Assembly (NCBI RefSeq): GCF_026341815.1
Contig: NZ_JAPENX010000002.1
Coordinates: 372,001 to 436,000, forward strand
Direction of reading: 5' to 3'
Length of the DNA stretch: 64,000 nucleotides
DNA from: Streptomyces sp. NBC_00572
GTDB lineage: Bacteria; Actinomycetota; Actinomycetes; Streptomycetales; Streptomycetaceae
Shown one piece after another: positions 25,077 to 33,920 of the stretch (the stretch's first letter is position 1; each line of letters starts with the position of its first letter). The notes below the pieces were generated by a model that saw only the letters and a list, made by a program, of their open reading frames with translations, was not told the origin of the DNA and ran no database searches. The position numbers were made by a program, and so were the translations under genes.

Positions 25077-26198
25077 TCAGCGGGCCTGGCGTACGCCGCG
25101 CCGCCAGACGTCCGCAATGTCGCGGACGGCGGTGACGTCACGGGTGGGATCGCCGTCGACGAGGAGCAGATCGGCGCGCAGGCCCGGGGCGATGCGGCCG
25201 CGGTCAGGGAGGCCGAAGTGCCGGGCGGTGGCGGCGGTGGCCGCGTGCAGGGCCTGCGGCGGCGTCAGGCCCGCTGCCGTCAGGAGTTCGAGTTCGCGGT
25301 GCATCGCCTCACCGTGGAGCGGGGCGAAGGGGGTGGCGTCGGTCCCGGCCAGCAGCGGCGCGCCGGCCGCCGCGAGCGCGGCGACGACCTGGGCGGCGTA
25401 CGCGCCCCGGTCGGGGCGCCCGCCGCCTGAGGCCTCGGCATAGGCGAGGGTGCTGACCACGAACACGCCCTGGGCGGCGGCCTGAGCGGCCAGTTCCTCG
25501 GTGGACGGCGCGCCGGCTCCGTCCCCCCACCAGGCGTGGGCGAGTCCGTCGACTCCGGCGGCGAGCGCCGTGGCCGCCTCGGTCGCCGTCGCCGCGTGCG
25601 CGATGGTCCGCAGCCCGGCGTCGTGGGCCGCCGCGACCAGTGCTGCCGCGGTCCGGGCCCCGAGGACGGGCAGTCGGGTTCCCGCCGTCGACCCGTCGTC
25701 GATGACGATCTTGAGGTAGTCGCTGCCTTCGCGGAGGCGGGTGGCGACGAAGTCGGCGGCGTCCTCGGGCCGGGAGAGGGTGTCGAACGGCCCGGCGGCG
25801 TCCCCTAATCCGTCCGCCATGAGGGCCATGAGCTGGGAGGGGTGCCCACCGGGCGCGGTGGCGAGCACCCCGGAGCTGCGCAGGTCGGCGACATCGTCGC
25901 GCGCGGCGGCCAGGGCCCGCTGACGCCGGAGGTTGGCGGGCAGGCAGAACATGTCCAGCTCCGTCGTCACGCCGTGGCGCAGGGCCGCGGCGAGGCTGCC
26001 GTCGAAGGTGTGGGTGTGGGCGTCGATCAGCCCCGGCAGCAGCGTCCGTCCGGATCCGTCGACCTCCACGTCGACGGGCCGCGCGGGGTCGTGGGAGGCG
26101 ATCCGGTCGCCTTCGACGAGGACGTCGGCGTGTTCGATGACGCGGGCGCCGTCGAAGACACGTACGCCGCGGATGAGCGTCCGGGCAGGGGTGGGCAC
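25077..26198 (-). CDS. Metal-dependent amidohydrolase
   Basis: 373 residues from the GTG at 26198 with AGGAGG 6 bases upstream. Amidohydrolase superfamily: LLPGLIDAHTHTFDG carries the first metal-binding HxH, DYLKIVIDDGS supplies the lysine that is carboxylated in binuclear members, then TIAHAAT and GLAHAWWGD histidines and AGTDAT with the catalytic Asp. The C-terminal DRGRIAPGLRADLLLVDGDP is the usual beta-sandwich closing motif. Substrate unknown (cyclic amide, imidazolone or dipeptide-like). Divergent from a MarR regulator that probably controls it. Confidence 0.88.
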   Translation of the reverse strand: MPTPARTLIRGVRVFDGARVIEHADVLVEGDRIASHDPARPVDVEVDGSGRTLLPGLIDAHTHTFDGSLAAALRHGVTTELDMFCLPANLRRQRALAAARDDVADLRSSGVLATAPGGHPSQLMALMADGLGDAAGPFDTLSRPEDAADFVATRLREGSDYLKIVIDDGSTAGTRLPVLGARTAAALVAAAHDAGLRTIAHAATATEAATALAAGVDGLAHAWWGDGAGAPSTEELAAQAAAQGVFVVSTLAYAEASGGGRPDRGAYAAQVVAALAAAGAPLLAGTDATPFAPLHGEAMHRELELLTAAGLTPPQALHAATAATARHFGLPDRGRIAPGLRADLLLVDGDPTRDVTAVRDIADVWRRGVRQAR

Positions 26199-26237
26199 AA
26201 CAGCCTCCTGGAGGGATCAGCAGTTGGTTCGCTCGCT

Positions 26238-26259
26238 GATAGTACTCCAGCTAACTATC
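26238..26259. promoter_or_regulatory. MarR-type operator candidate
   Basis: GATAGT (26238-26243) and ACTATC (26254-26259) are inverted around 10 bases in an AT-rich island between the divergent amidohydrolase and MarR genes; inside it TAGT...ACTA keeps the symmetry. A TAGAAT -10 hexamer at 26270-26275 lies 7 bases before the MarR ATG, so that transcript is probably leaderless. Confidence 0.6.
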
Positions 26260-26282
26260 TCTGGGTGAATAGAATTGCGCCC

Positions 26283-26789
26283 ATGAGCGGAGACGAGCAC
26301 GAGGACGCGGTCGACCGGATCGCCGCCGACTGGCAACGGGAACGGCCTGACCTCGACGTGACCCCGCTGGCTTTCGTGGGACGGATCGCGCTCGTCGCCG
26401 AGACCCTCATCGGGCCTGCGGGCGAGCGGGCCGTGGAGCAACACGGCATCAACAAGGGCGACTTCGACGTGCTCGCCACCCTGCGCCGGCGCGGAGCGCC
26501 GTACAGCGTGATCCCGTCGGTCCTGTCGGCGGAGCTGATGATGTCGCGCGCCGGGATGACCAAGCGGCTCGACCGCCTGGAGGGCGCCGGTCTCGTACGG
26601 CGCACGCTGGACGCCGACGACCGCCGCAGCTTCCGCGTCACCCTCACCGAGGAGGGGCTCGCCATCGTCGACGCCGCGCTCACCGACCTGGTGGAGTGCC
26701 TGGGTGGTCTCGTCGCCGGCCTCGGCCAGGACGAGCGGCATCACCTCGACAACGCCCTGCGCACGCTGCTGCGTTCGCACCAGCGCTGA
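26283..26789 (+). CDS. MarR-family transcriptional regulator
   Basis: 168 residues from the ATG at 26283; no Shine-Dalgarno, but a TAGAAT hexamer places the transcription start at the ATG. The winged helix-turn-helix is clear: GDFDVLATLRRRGAPYSVIPSVLSAELMMSRAGMTKRLDRLEGAGLVRRTLDADDRRSFRVTLTEEG, with the D-x-R wing typical of MarR. Flanking helices form the dimer interface. Divergent from the amidohydrolase, whose promoter overlaps the operator candidate. Confidence 0.9.
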   Translation: MSGDEHEDAVDRIAADWQRERPDLDVTPLAFVGRIALVAETLIGPAGERAVEQHGINKGDFDVLATLRRRGAPYSVIPSVLSAELMMSRAGMTKRLDRLEGAGLVRRTLDADDRRSFRVTLTEEGLAIVDAALTDLVECLGGLVAGLGQDERHHLDNALRTLLRSHQR

Positions 26790-26823
26790 AGGAGGTCGCG
26801 GCGACCCTGTCCGCCGTGACCCC

Positions 26824-27291
26824 CTAGCGCTCCAGGTAGGCCGCTCGGGGGATGTCTCCGGACACCAGGGGGGCCATGTGGTCGCGGTAGCGGGGCGAGA
26901 GGGTTTCGAGGGAGGTGATCTTCTCCAGCGGGACCCAGTCGAGGCCGATCTGGTCGATGTCCTGCTCGGTTCCGCCGACGAGCTCGGCGCTGCCGTCCAC
27001 GGTGCACAGGAAGACGATCTCGACCCGGTGGAAGTTCTCCGTCGCCAAACCGCTGGGGTCGTCCCACCAGCCCTCCAGGACCCAGAGCAGCGGGCCGACC
27101 TTCACGGTCAGCCCGGTCTCCTCGCGTACCTCCCGGCGGACCGCGTCGGGCAGCGACTCACCGATCTCCTGGCCCCCTCCGGGGAGGAAGTGGCACTCTC
27201 TGCCGTTCCAGAGGTTCCGGGTGAGCAGGACGGAGCCCTCGTGCAGGACGACGGCCTTCGCGGAGGTGCGGATGCGGGTCGGAACGCTCAT
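26824..27291 (-). CDS. Nudix hydrolase
   Basis: 155 residues from the ATG at 27291 (GAGGAGA 6 bases upstream). The Nudix box is complete: G-GGQEIGE-SLPDAVRREVREETGL, giving the GX5EX7REUXEEXGU pattern that binds Mg and the diphosphate. Members cleave nucleoside diphosphates linked to another moiety; the strand WNGRECHFLPGG fits the MutT/ADP-ribose type but does not fix the substrate. Confidence 0.88.
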   Translation of the reverse strand: MSVPTRIRTSAKAVVLHEGSVLLTRNLWNGRECHFLPGGGQEIGESLPDAVRREVREETGLTVKVGPLLWVLEGWWDDPSGLATENFHRVEIVFLCTVDGSAELVGGTEQDIDQIGLDWVPLEKITSLETLSPRYRDHMAPLVSGDIPRAAYLER

Positions 27292-27381
27292 ACGGGGTCT
27301 CCTCGGTCCGGGCGGATCGGCCACCCCGGCAGCATGCCCACCACGCCCGACCGCATGCCCCTGCGGCGCTGATGACGGAGG

Positions 27382-28311
27382 TCAGAAGACCGACAGGCCC
27401 GTGATGGTCGTGAAGCGGTCGAGGGCGGTCACGCCCGCCACCGAGTTCCCCCGGGCGTCGAGACCCGGGCTCCAGACGCACAGGGTGCAGCGGCCCGGCA
27501 CGACGGCGACGACCGCTCCGCCGACGCCGCTCTTGCCCGGCAGACCCACCCGGTAGGCGAAGTCGCCGGCCGCGTCGTAGGTGCCGCAGGTGAGCATCAC
27601 GGCGTTGACCTGCTTGGCCTGGCTGCGGGTCAGCAGCCGTGAGCCGTCGGCGCGCAGGCCGTGGCGGGCCAGGAAGCCGGTGGCCAGGGCCAGATCGGCG
27701 CAGGACGCTTCGAGGGAGCACTGGCGGAAGTACTCGCGGAGCAGATCGGGGACGGGTCCCGTGATGTTGCCGTAGGAGGCCATGAAGTGGGCGAGGGCCG
27801 CGTTGCGGTCGCCGTGGGCGGCTTCCGAGGCGGCCACGCCGGTGTCGAAGTCGAGCTCGGGGTTGCCGCTCTCGGCGCGCAGGAAGGCGAGCAGGCTGCC
27901 GGAGGCGTCGCCGGTCAGCCGGTGCAGGCGGTCGGTGACGACGAGGGCGCCGGCGTTGATGAACGGGTTGCGCGGGATGCCGTTCTCGTACTCCAGCTGG
28001 ACGAGGGAGTTGAACGGGTCGCCGGAGGGTTCCCGGCCGACATGGGCCCAGAGCGCGTCGCCCTCTCCGGCGAGGGCGAGGGCGAGGGTGAAGACCTTGG
28101 TGACGGACTGGGTGGAGAAGGGCCGCCGCCAGTCCCCCACCCCGTAGACCGTGCCGTCGAGTTCGGCCACGGCCATGCCGAAGTCGGTGGGGTCGGCCGC
28201 GGCGAGGGCCGGGATGTAGTCGGCCGGGGTGCCCCGGTCGGTGAGTTCGGCGATCTCCTCGGCGATGCGGTCGAGGACGGGCTGGAAGGAGGTGGTGGTG
28301 TTCGTGGTCAC
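27382..28311 (-). CDS. glsA: Glutaminase (GlsA family)
   Basis: 309 residues from the GTG at 28311, which overlaps the stop of the upstream hydrolase gene by 4 bases. Length and motifs match serine-dependent glutaminases of the beta-lactamase fold: YVGDWRRPFSTQSVTKVF with the S-x-x-K catalytic pair, NPFINAGALV, MASYGNI, QCSLEASCADLALATGFLARHG, and the VGLPGKSGVGGAVVAVVPG active-site block. It deamidates L-glutamine to glutamate and ammonia in the cytoplasm. Translational coupling to the CoA hydrolase is probably an operon convenience. Confidence 0.92.
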   Translation of the reverse strand: MTTNTTTSFQPVLDRIAEEIAELTDRGTPADYIPALAAADPTDFGMAVAELDGTVYGVGDWRRPFSTQSVTKVFTLALALAGEGDALWAHVGREPSGDPFNSLVQLEYENGIPRNPFINAGALVVTDRLHRLTGDASGSLLAFLRAESGNPELDFDTGVAASEAAHGDRNAALAHFMASYGNITGPVPDLLREYFRQCSLEASCADLALATGFLARHGLRADGSRLLTRSQAKQVNAVMLTCGTYDAAGDFAYRVGLPGKSGVGGAVVAVVPGRCTLCVWSPGLDARGNSVAGVTALDRFTTITGLSVF

Positions 28312-29402
28312 GCGCTGTCCCGGGGTCCCCGGTCCTCCGCGGCCCGGCGGGCGGCGGCGAGACCCAGGTCGCCGCCGGCCGGTGCGGTGAAGAAGCGGGC
28401 GACGGCCTCGTCCGTGACCTCGGGGAGCGTGGGCGGGGTCCAGCGGGGGTCGCGGTCCTTGTCGACGACCTGGGCCCGGATGCCCTCGACGAGGTCGGGG
28501 GTGGTCAGGGCGGCGCAGGAGACGCGGAACTCCAGGTCCAGGACCTCCTCCAGGGTCGCGAGGGCACGCGAGCGGCGCAGGGTGGCCAGGGTCGCCTTGA
28601 GGGCGGTCGGGGACTTCGAGAGGAGGGTGGTGGCCGCCTCCTTGGCGGCGGGCACACCCGTGTCGAAGAGGCGCTCGACGACGGCCTCGACGGTCTCGGC
28701 GGTGTAGCAGGCGTCGATCCACTCCCGCTGTTCGGCGAGGACGCCGGGCGGGGCGGTGGTGGCGTGCCCGGCGACGGCCTCCCCGGCCGGAAGCCGGGTC
28801 AGGTCCCGGACCAGGGCGGGCAGTTCGGCGGAGGGGACGAAGTGGTCGGCGAGGCCCGTGAGGATCGCGTCGGCGGCGCCGACGTGGCCGCCGGTGAGGG
28901 CGAGATGGGTGCCGAGTTCGCCGGGGGCGCGGCCGAGGAGGTGGGTGCCGCCGACGTCGGGGACGAAGCCGATGCCGGTCTCCGGCATGGCGACCCGGGA
29001 GCGTTCGGTGACGACGCGGACGGAGCCGTGCGCGGAGACGCCGACGCCGCCGCCCATGACGATGCCGTCCATGAGGGCGACGTACGGCTTCGGGAAGCGG
29101 GCGATACGGGCGTTGAGCCGGTACTCGTCGCGCCAGAAGGCCTCGGACGCGGAGCCGCCGGCGCGGGCGTCGTCATGGATGGCGCGGATGTCGCCGCCGG
29201 CGCAGAGGCCCCGCTCCCCCGCGCCTTCGATGACGACGGTCGTGACGGCCGGGTCGTGCTCCCCTTCCGTCAGGGCGGCGTCGACGGCGAGGACCATGGA
29301 GTGGGTGAGCGCGTTGATGGCGCGGGGGCGGTTCAGGGTGATGAAACCGGCCCGGCCCTCCGTCCGGAGGAGTACGTCGGCGGTTCCGGTCGGCACGATC
29401 AC
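28308..29402 (-). CDS. 3-hydroxyisobutyryl-CoA hydrolase-like (crotonase superfamily)
   Basis: 364 residues from the GTG at 29402 (AAGGGA 4 bases upstream); other in-frame GTGs are at 29396 and 29441. Crotonase fold with the first oxyanion-hole block ERGLCAGGDIRAIHDDA, the second DGIVMGGGVGVSAHGSVRVVTERSRVAMPETGIGFVPDVGGTHLLGR containing the catalytic Glu and Asp positions of HIBYL-CoA hydrolase, and a C-terminal extension (LEFRVSCAALTTPDLVEGIRAQVVDKDRDPRW) characteristic of that subgroup. It would act in valine catabolism, hydrolysing 3-hydroxyisobutyryl-CoA. Confidence 0.85.
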   Translation of the reverse strand: MIVPTGTADVLLRTEGRAGFITLNRPRAINALTHSMVLAVDAALTEGEHDPAVTTVVIEGAGERGLCAGGDIRAIHDDARAGGSASEAFWRDEYRLNARIARFPKPYVALMDGIVMGGGVGVSAHGSVRVVTERSRVAMPETGIGFVPDVGGTHLLGRAPGELGTHLALTGGHVGAADAILTGLADHFVPSAELPALVRDLTRLPAGEAVAGHATTAPPGVLAEQREWIDACYTAETVEAVVERLFDTGVPAAKEAATTLLSKSPTALKATLATLRRSRALATLEEVLDLEFRVSCAALTTPDLVEGIRAQVVDKDRDPRWTPPTLPEVTDEAVARFFTAPAGGDLGLAAARRAAEDRGPRDSA

Positions 29403-29803
29403 TCGGTCCCTTCGGGTGGCGCTGCTCACTGTTCCGATCACCGTACCGGGCCCGTCCGGATGTGCGGGATGCGGATCCGGAGAGCGGTACCGGTCAGTCG
29501 CCGAAGAGGAGGGAGCCGGCGCCCCGGGTCATGCCGGTGCCCGCAGGCGTGGGGAAGCGTCCGGGACCGGAAGGCCGGAAAGGCGGCGGGAGGCCATGCG
29601 GACGGGAGGACCCTCTGTCGTCGGGCCCCGTGGTGTGAGGGCGGGAAGGACTCATCCGCTTCTCGCGGATCCTGATTGCACGGTGCACGGTCCTGTTACG
29701 GCCGCTACCCCGCGTCCTCACGTGTCGAGTCCTTCCCGTCCCTTCCATGGAACCACCGCTCCGGCGGGGGCGCGAGCGCCCGCCGGAGCGGTGCCGGAAG
29801 GGG
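29403..29803. other. Intergenic region, about 400 bases
   Basis: No credible gene. The 29403-29480 end presumably carries the promoter of the CoA hydrolase operon; the other end holds the terminator of the acetyltransferase. A locally AT-richer patch around 29660-29700 may contain a promoter but I could not identify hexamers with confidence. Confidence 0.5.
29755..29792 (-). terminator. Hairpin terminator after the GNAT gene
   Basis: Left arm 29755-29772 pairs with 29777-29792 (ACCGCTCCGGCGG against CCGCCGGAGCGGT plus more, with a two-base bulge), starting 11 bases past the stop codon. Confidence 0.8.
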
Positions 29804-30487
29804 TCAGGCCGGGAGCAGATCCTGGGGAACGCGCACCTGGCGGGGTGTGGAGAGACGGATTTCGATGATGTCGCGGACGGTCGGCCATTCCTCGTCGAGG
29901 ATCGAGTAGAAGGCCGTGTCGCGGACGGCTCCGTCAAGGCCACGGGAGTGGGCGCGACGGACTCCTTCGCAGCTCGCTCCGAGGCGTTCGATCGCGATTC
30001 TGGAGCGGGTGTTGCGGGCGTCGGCGCGCATGGTGATGCGCCGGACGCCCCAGGCTTCGAAGGCATGCCGGAGCATGAGGTACTTGGCCTCGGTGTTGAT
30101 GCCGGTACCCCGGGCGTCGCCCGCGATCCAGGTGTTGCCGATCTCGGCGGCGTCCGGCACGGAGGTCAGCGGATCTCCATGGGGCATGCCGGGCACGGGC
30201 GGCCAGACCAGCGGCCCCCGCCAGTAGTCGAGTTCGAGGAACCGGGTCGAGCCGATGACTCGCTCGTCGGCCGTACTGACCAGAGCGAAGGGCAGGCATC
30301 GTCCTGCCGCCTGATCGGTCAGGGCGCGCGCGATGTAGTCGAGGGCCGATTCGAAGCCGTCGGGTACGGGGGTGAAGGCGTAGGCCGCTCGGTCCGCCCC
30401 GCCGGCCCGGGCGAGGGCTTCGGCGTGCCGCATCGCCAGCGGCTCCAGGCGCACGGAGCGCCCGGTCAGGAGAACAGGTACTGGCAC
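29804..30487 (-). CDS. GNAT acetyltransferase, RimJ/RimL-like
   Basis: 227 residues from a GTG at 30487 with only a weak GAGG upstream. The GNAT_3 (RimJ/RimL) pattern is visible: SVRLEPLAMRHAEALARA at the start, DERVIGSTRFLEL, AEIGNTWIAGDARGTGINTEAKYLMLRHAFEAWGVRRITMRADARNTRSRIAIERLGASCEGVRRAH, where the RGTGINTEAK loop binds acetyl-CoA pantetheine. Proteins of this class acetylate ribosomal or small-molecule amines; the substrate is unknown. Confidence 0.87.
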   Translation of the reverse strand: MPVPVLLTGRSVRLEPLAMRHAEALARAGGADRAAYAFTPVPDGFESALDYIARALTDQAAGRCLPFALVSTADERVIGSTRFLELDYWRGPLVWPPVPGMPHGDPLTSVPDAAEIGNTWIAGDARGTGINTEAKYLMLRHAFEAWGVRRITMRADARNTRSRIAIERLGASCEGVRRAHSRGLDGAVRDTAFYSILDEEWPTVRDIIEIRLSTPRQVRVPQDLLPA

Positions 30488-30784
30488 GGAACCTCGGGTC
30501 TTTCACGGGCAGGGAAAGCTTCCGCCGAGGGGTCACCGCGGCGGCAGCAAGGGGGAGGTTCTCGCCGGTGCCGACCACGTCAAGAGAGCGACAAATAAGC
30601 AGGTAAAACGGTTCGTCACCGGTGGCGAGGAGGACAGTATGCAGCCACAAGCGCTCGGAGAACAGAACCCCCGGCGAACCCGGGTACACGCCTGGGTGAA
30701 GGCTGGCGCGCGCCCGGGTGGACCGGTCTCAAGCAACGGACGGAGCCGCCCGCCAGTCGGACGGCCGGAGGGTCCGGAAGCGGT

Positions 30785-31501
30785 TCAGACGCAGGTGGGA
30801 TGGCCCCAGCCGTCGGGGTTCTTCGCGATGGTCTCGCCCTTGTCGTAGGCCTTGCCGCAGCGGCAGCGGCCGGAGAATCTCGCCTTCAGCGTGCCGCCGG
30901 ACGGGCGACTCCGACGCGTGGCCGAGCCACCGGAGGAGTCGGCCGAGGACGCACCCGAGGAGCCGGACGGCGCTGAGGAGCGCGCGCGGGGCGCGGAGGC
31001 GCGTGTCGGGGCTTCCGGAGGCGGCAGCGGGGCACCGGCGGCGGAGCCCGTGGGCTCCTGGGTACGGGCGGTGTGGCTGGCCGCGCGGTCGGCCGCGTCG
31101 TTGAGGGGGTCGCCGTCGACCTGGTGCGCGGGTACATAGACGAAGTCGACGCGCCGGCCGGTGAGGAGCGCGTCGATGCGGACGACCAGGTCCTTGTTGG
31201 CGACGGGACTGCCGGAGGAGGTCTTCCAGCCCTTGCGGCGCCAGCCGGGGAGCCAGGTCGTGACGGCCTTCATGGCGTACTGGGAGTCCATCCGGACTTC
31301 GACCGGCACCGCCGGGTCGAGGGTTTCGAGCAGCCGTTCCAGGGCCGTGAGTTCGGCCACGTTGTTGGTCGCGCGGCCGAGCGGGCCGGCCTCCCAGCGG
31401 TCGATCGCTCCGTCGGCGCGGCCGATGACCCATGCCCAGGCCGCGGGCCCGGGGTTTCCCTTGGACGCGCCGTCGCACGCCGCGATGATCTTTTCCACCA
31501 T
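30785..31501 (-). CDS. RNase HI with Cys-containing C-terminal extension
   Basis: 238 residues from the ATG at 31501. Residues 1-150 are RNase HI: ACDGASKGNPGPAAWAW (first catalytic Asp), NNVAELTALERLL (Glu), VRMDSQYAMKAV (Asp), VYVPAHQVDGDPLNDAADRAA (His loop and last Asp). It cleaves RNA in RNA-DNA hybrids. After a ~50-residue Pro/Ala/Ser linker comes a compact tail CRCGKAYDKGETIAKNPDGWGHPTC that could bind zinc with Cys and His. It lies 64 bases downstream of the RNA repair pair on the same strand. Confidence 0.88.
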   Translation of the reverse strand: MVEKIIAACDGASKGNPGPAAWAWVIGRADGAIDRWEAGPLGRATNNVAELTALERLLETLDPAVPVEVRMDSQYAMKAVTTWLPGWRRKGWKTSSGSPVANKDLVVRIDALLTGRRVDFVYVPAHQVDGDPLNDAADRAASHTARTQEPTGSAAGAPLPPPEAPTRASAPRARSSAPSGSSGASSADSSGGSATRRSRPSGGTLKARFSGRCRCGKAYDKGETIAKNPDGWGHPTCV

Positions 31502-31565
31502 CCCACGATCCTGACACGGCGGCGGGGGTGGGCGGTCCCACCCCCGCGGCGCCGGCCGCCGTGGG

Positions 31566-32483
31566 TCAGAAGTCGCCGTAGTTGACCTGCCAGGTGGGCA
31601 GGCCCATCCGGCGCCAGAGCGCGACGACACGGTCACGGTCGTCGAGCGAGACGCGCACGTTGTACCGGTGGCGCACCTGGGCGTCGAAGAGCTCGGCCTT
31701 CACGAGGTCGTCGCCGCGGCCGTCGCCGGACGCCCGCATCCACAGTTCGTCGTACGGCACCTCGTGGTGGGCGAGCCAGGCCTCGGTGAGCGCGCGGTGG
31801 TCCTCGCTCCGGCCGGACAGCAGCACGATCCGGTCCCGCTCGGTGTGCCGGAAGGCGCGCAGGGCGTCCCGCACCGAGACGTTGAGCAGGTCGCGGTCGC
31901 AGGACCTGAAGTCGTACGGGCCCCGGTCGACGCGCAGGGCGAGGGTGCCGTCGATGTCGCACATGACGGCGGTGGGGAGGCTGAGGTCGGGGACGTAGGG
32001 CTCTCCGACGGTGGGGCGGTCGTTGAGCCAGTCCGCGGTGAGCCGCCAGCCGCCCCGGGTGGCCTTGGCGTGCTTCTCGGCGAGGATGCGGATGATCTCC
32101 TCGCCGACGGGTCGCTCGCGGGCGGCGTCGCGGCGCACGCATTCGTCGACGGGGACGTCGGTGAAGTCGTGGACGGCGAAGGTGGCGAGTCCTCCCACGG
32201 CGGCCTTCAGCCGCTTCGGGATGTGCGGGGTCAGGTGGGTGTTGTCGACGACGACGTCGAAGCCGTCGTCGACGGCGGCGCGGACGGCGGCGTCCTGGAT
32301 GCCGAGCACGGTCTGCTCGTGCTTGTGGGAGCGGCCGCGGTCCGGCGAGGGGACGTCGAGCATGGAGCGGAGGTCGTCGAGGTTGACGCGCCGCACGCGT
32401 CCCTCGGCGGCCGTCTGGAGGGCGCGGGCGGCCGTCGTCTTCCCGGAGGCCGGGAGGCCGGTCATGACATGGACGACTGGCAC
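31566..32483 (-). CDS. Polynucleotide 5'-kinase / 3'-phosphatase, T4 Pnkp-like
   Basis: 305 residues from the GTG at 32483 (AGGAGA 7 bases upstream), close to the 301 of T4 Pnkp and with the same domain order. N-terminal P-loop kinase: GLPASGKTTAAR at 9-20, NLDDLRS, DVVVDNTHLTP, and a lid RRDAARERPVGEEII. C-terminal HAD phosphatase: MCDIDGTLA with nucleophile and acid Asp176/Asp178, VLLSGRSEDHR, and ending KAELFD...LDDRDRVVALWR. It heals broken RNA ends by removing 2',3'-cyclic or 3'-phosphate and phosphorylating the 5'-OH. Two bases separate it from the ligase gene upstream. Confidence 0.88.
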   Translation of the reverse strand: MPVVHVMTGLPASGKTTAARALQTAAEGRVRRVNLDDLRSMLDVPSPDRGRSHKHEQTVLGIQDAAVRAAVDDGFDVVVDNTHLTPHIPKRLKAAVGGLATFAVHDFTDVPVDECVRRDAARERPVGEEIIRILAEKHAKATRGGWRLTADWLNDRPTVGEPYVPDLSLPTAVMCDIDGTLALRVDRGPYDFRSCDRDLLNVSVRDALRAFRHTERDRIVLLSGRSEDHRALTEAWLAHHEVPYDELWMRASGDGRGDDLVKAELFDAQVRHRYNVRVSLDDRDRVVALWRRMGLPTWQVNYGDF

Positions 32484-32485
32484 GG

Positions 32486-33694
32486 TCAGTTCTCCTGGTC
32501 GTCGGCGAAGGGGTCGGTGGCCTCGGGGCGCAGCCGGCGCCATACGAGGAGTTCGGTCGAGCGCCCGTCGAGGCGCAGGAAGAGGGCGGCGCGCAGGCCG
32601 CGGTCGGCCACCGCGGCGGCGGCGCGGGCGAAGGCGCCCCGGTCGTCGGCGAGGTGGGCCAGGCGCGCGTACTCCTCGTCGACGGCCCGCTCACGTTCGG
32701 CGGCCGCGGCTTCGAGCCGGCCGATCACCTCGCGCACCCAGGCGTCGAACTCGTCCGGCACCTGCTCCAGGAGGGCGTCCAGCGGCTTGCCGCCGTCGGC
32801 CTCGACGTCGGCGATCGAGCAGCCGATGCCCTTGGCGACTTCGCCGGCCGGGAGGGCGGCGAAGCGCTGGATGCCGTGGCCGCGCCAGATGTCGCGCTCG
32901 GTGACGCCCGTGAGCACCTTGTGGAGGCGTACGTACTCGGCGAGCTTGGCCTTGGCGCGCACGCCGGAGGCGAAGCGCAGCACGAAGCCCTCGGCGTCGG
33001 TTCCGGTGGCCCGGTGACCGCCGGGGAGGGTGTTGGACTCGGTCAGGGCGACGAGCTCGGCGATGTCCGTCGCGGGCCAGGTGCGGACGACGGAGCCGAC
33101 GGGCTGCCAGCCGGTGGCGGCCTCGGCGAGCGGGACCTCGGTGCCGTCCCGGTCGAAGGCGGCGAGCAGGACGAGGTCGCGGCGCTCGCCGTAGTTCACG
33201 ACGATCCGGTTGCCCGGGTAGAGGATCTCGGCGAGGTACGTGACGCCGGGCGTCAGGCCCGTCGTGTCGGCCGCGTCGAGCCGGCGCTGCGCCCAGGTGG
33301 CCTGGGTGCTGGTGAAGGAGCCCTTGGAGGCGACCCGCCAGCGGTCGTCGTAGTGGAAGACCACGCCGAGGCTGCCGTCGACCTTGTCGTACACCTCGAA
33401 GGGCTCGTCGGGCAGCGGCGGCGCGTAGGGGCGGCCGCCGGCGTGCTCGGAGACGTTGAAGAACTTGGGGAGGGGGAGCGCGACGATCCGTCCGGTGGCG
33501 TCGTCGGTGACGAGTCCGCGGCAGCGTGTGGTCGCCCGGTTCCAGTGCTGGGCGTACTGGCACGCGCGCGTGTACGTGTAGATCGACAGCGGCAGCTCGG
33601 GGTGCCGCTTGCGCGTGACGTGCCCGTCCGCGAGTGCGGCGGCGAGCTCCTCGGACGGCATCAGGTCGTGCAGAGTCAGGGTCGCCTGGCTCAT
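32486..33694 (-). CDS. T4 Rnl1-like RNA ligase
   Basis: 402 residues from the ATG at 33694 (GGAGGG 5 bases upstream). Nucleotidyltransferase motif I is KVDGSLG with the adenylated Lys at 104, matching Lys99 of T4 Rnl1 in position. Upstream, RCRGLVTD...ALPLPKFFNVSEH is the Rnl1 N-terminal element; downstream are YLAEILYPGNRIV (motif III-like), TDAEGFVLRF (IV) and RAKAKLAEYVRLHK (V, two lysines). The ~130-residue helical C-terminus fits the Rnl1 tRNA-recognition domain. It seals 3'-OH/5'-phosphate RNA ends, the step after Pnkp. Confidence 0.88.
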   Translation of the reverse strand: MSQATLTLHDLMPSEELAAALADGHVTRKRHPELPLSIYTYTRACQYAQHWNRATTRCRGLVTDDATGRIVALPLPKFFNVSEHAGGRPYAPPLPDEPFEVYDKVDGSLGVVFHYDDRWRVASKGSFTSTQATWAQRRLDAADTTGLTPGVTYLAEILYPGNRIVVNYGERRDLVLLAAFDRDGTEVPLAEAATGWQPVGSVVRTWPATDIAELVALTESNTLPGGHRATGTDAEGFVLRFASGVRAKAKLAEYVRLHKVLTGVTERDIWRGHGIQRFAALPAGEVAKGIGCSIADVEADGGKPLDALLEQVPDEFDAWVREVIGRLEAAAAERERAVDEEYARLAHLADDRGAFARAAAAVADRGLRAALFLRLDGRSTELLVWRRLRPEATDPFADDQEN

Positions 33695-33920
33695 GGGGTC
33701 CCTCCCGGTTGTTCGGTGATCCATCCTCGGCCGGTGGTGCCCGGAAGGACAGCGAATATCGGGGCACGCGGGCGTGGCGGGGCGGTGTGCGGGGCCCGAG
33801 GGGGAGGTCGGGCGTGACCTATAAGACGCCCCCTAGAGCCGGGGCGTGTCGGTAGGGCCCCGTAGACTCGCCGTCTCCCCGTCGGTGACGTCACCGGCGC
33901 AGACGAAGGAAGCGAGCTCC

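Noticed and set aside
29494..30066. 190-codon minus-strand frame upstream of and into the GNAT gene
   Set aside because: Overlaps the strong acetyltransferase in another frame and has Ser/Arg/Pro-rich composition only.
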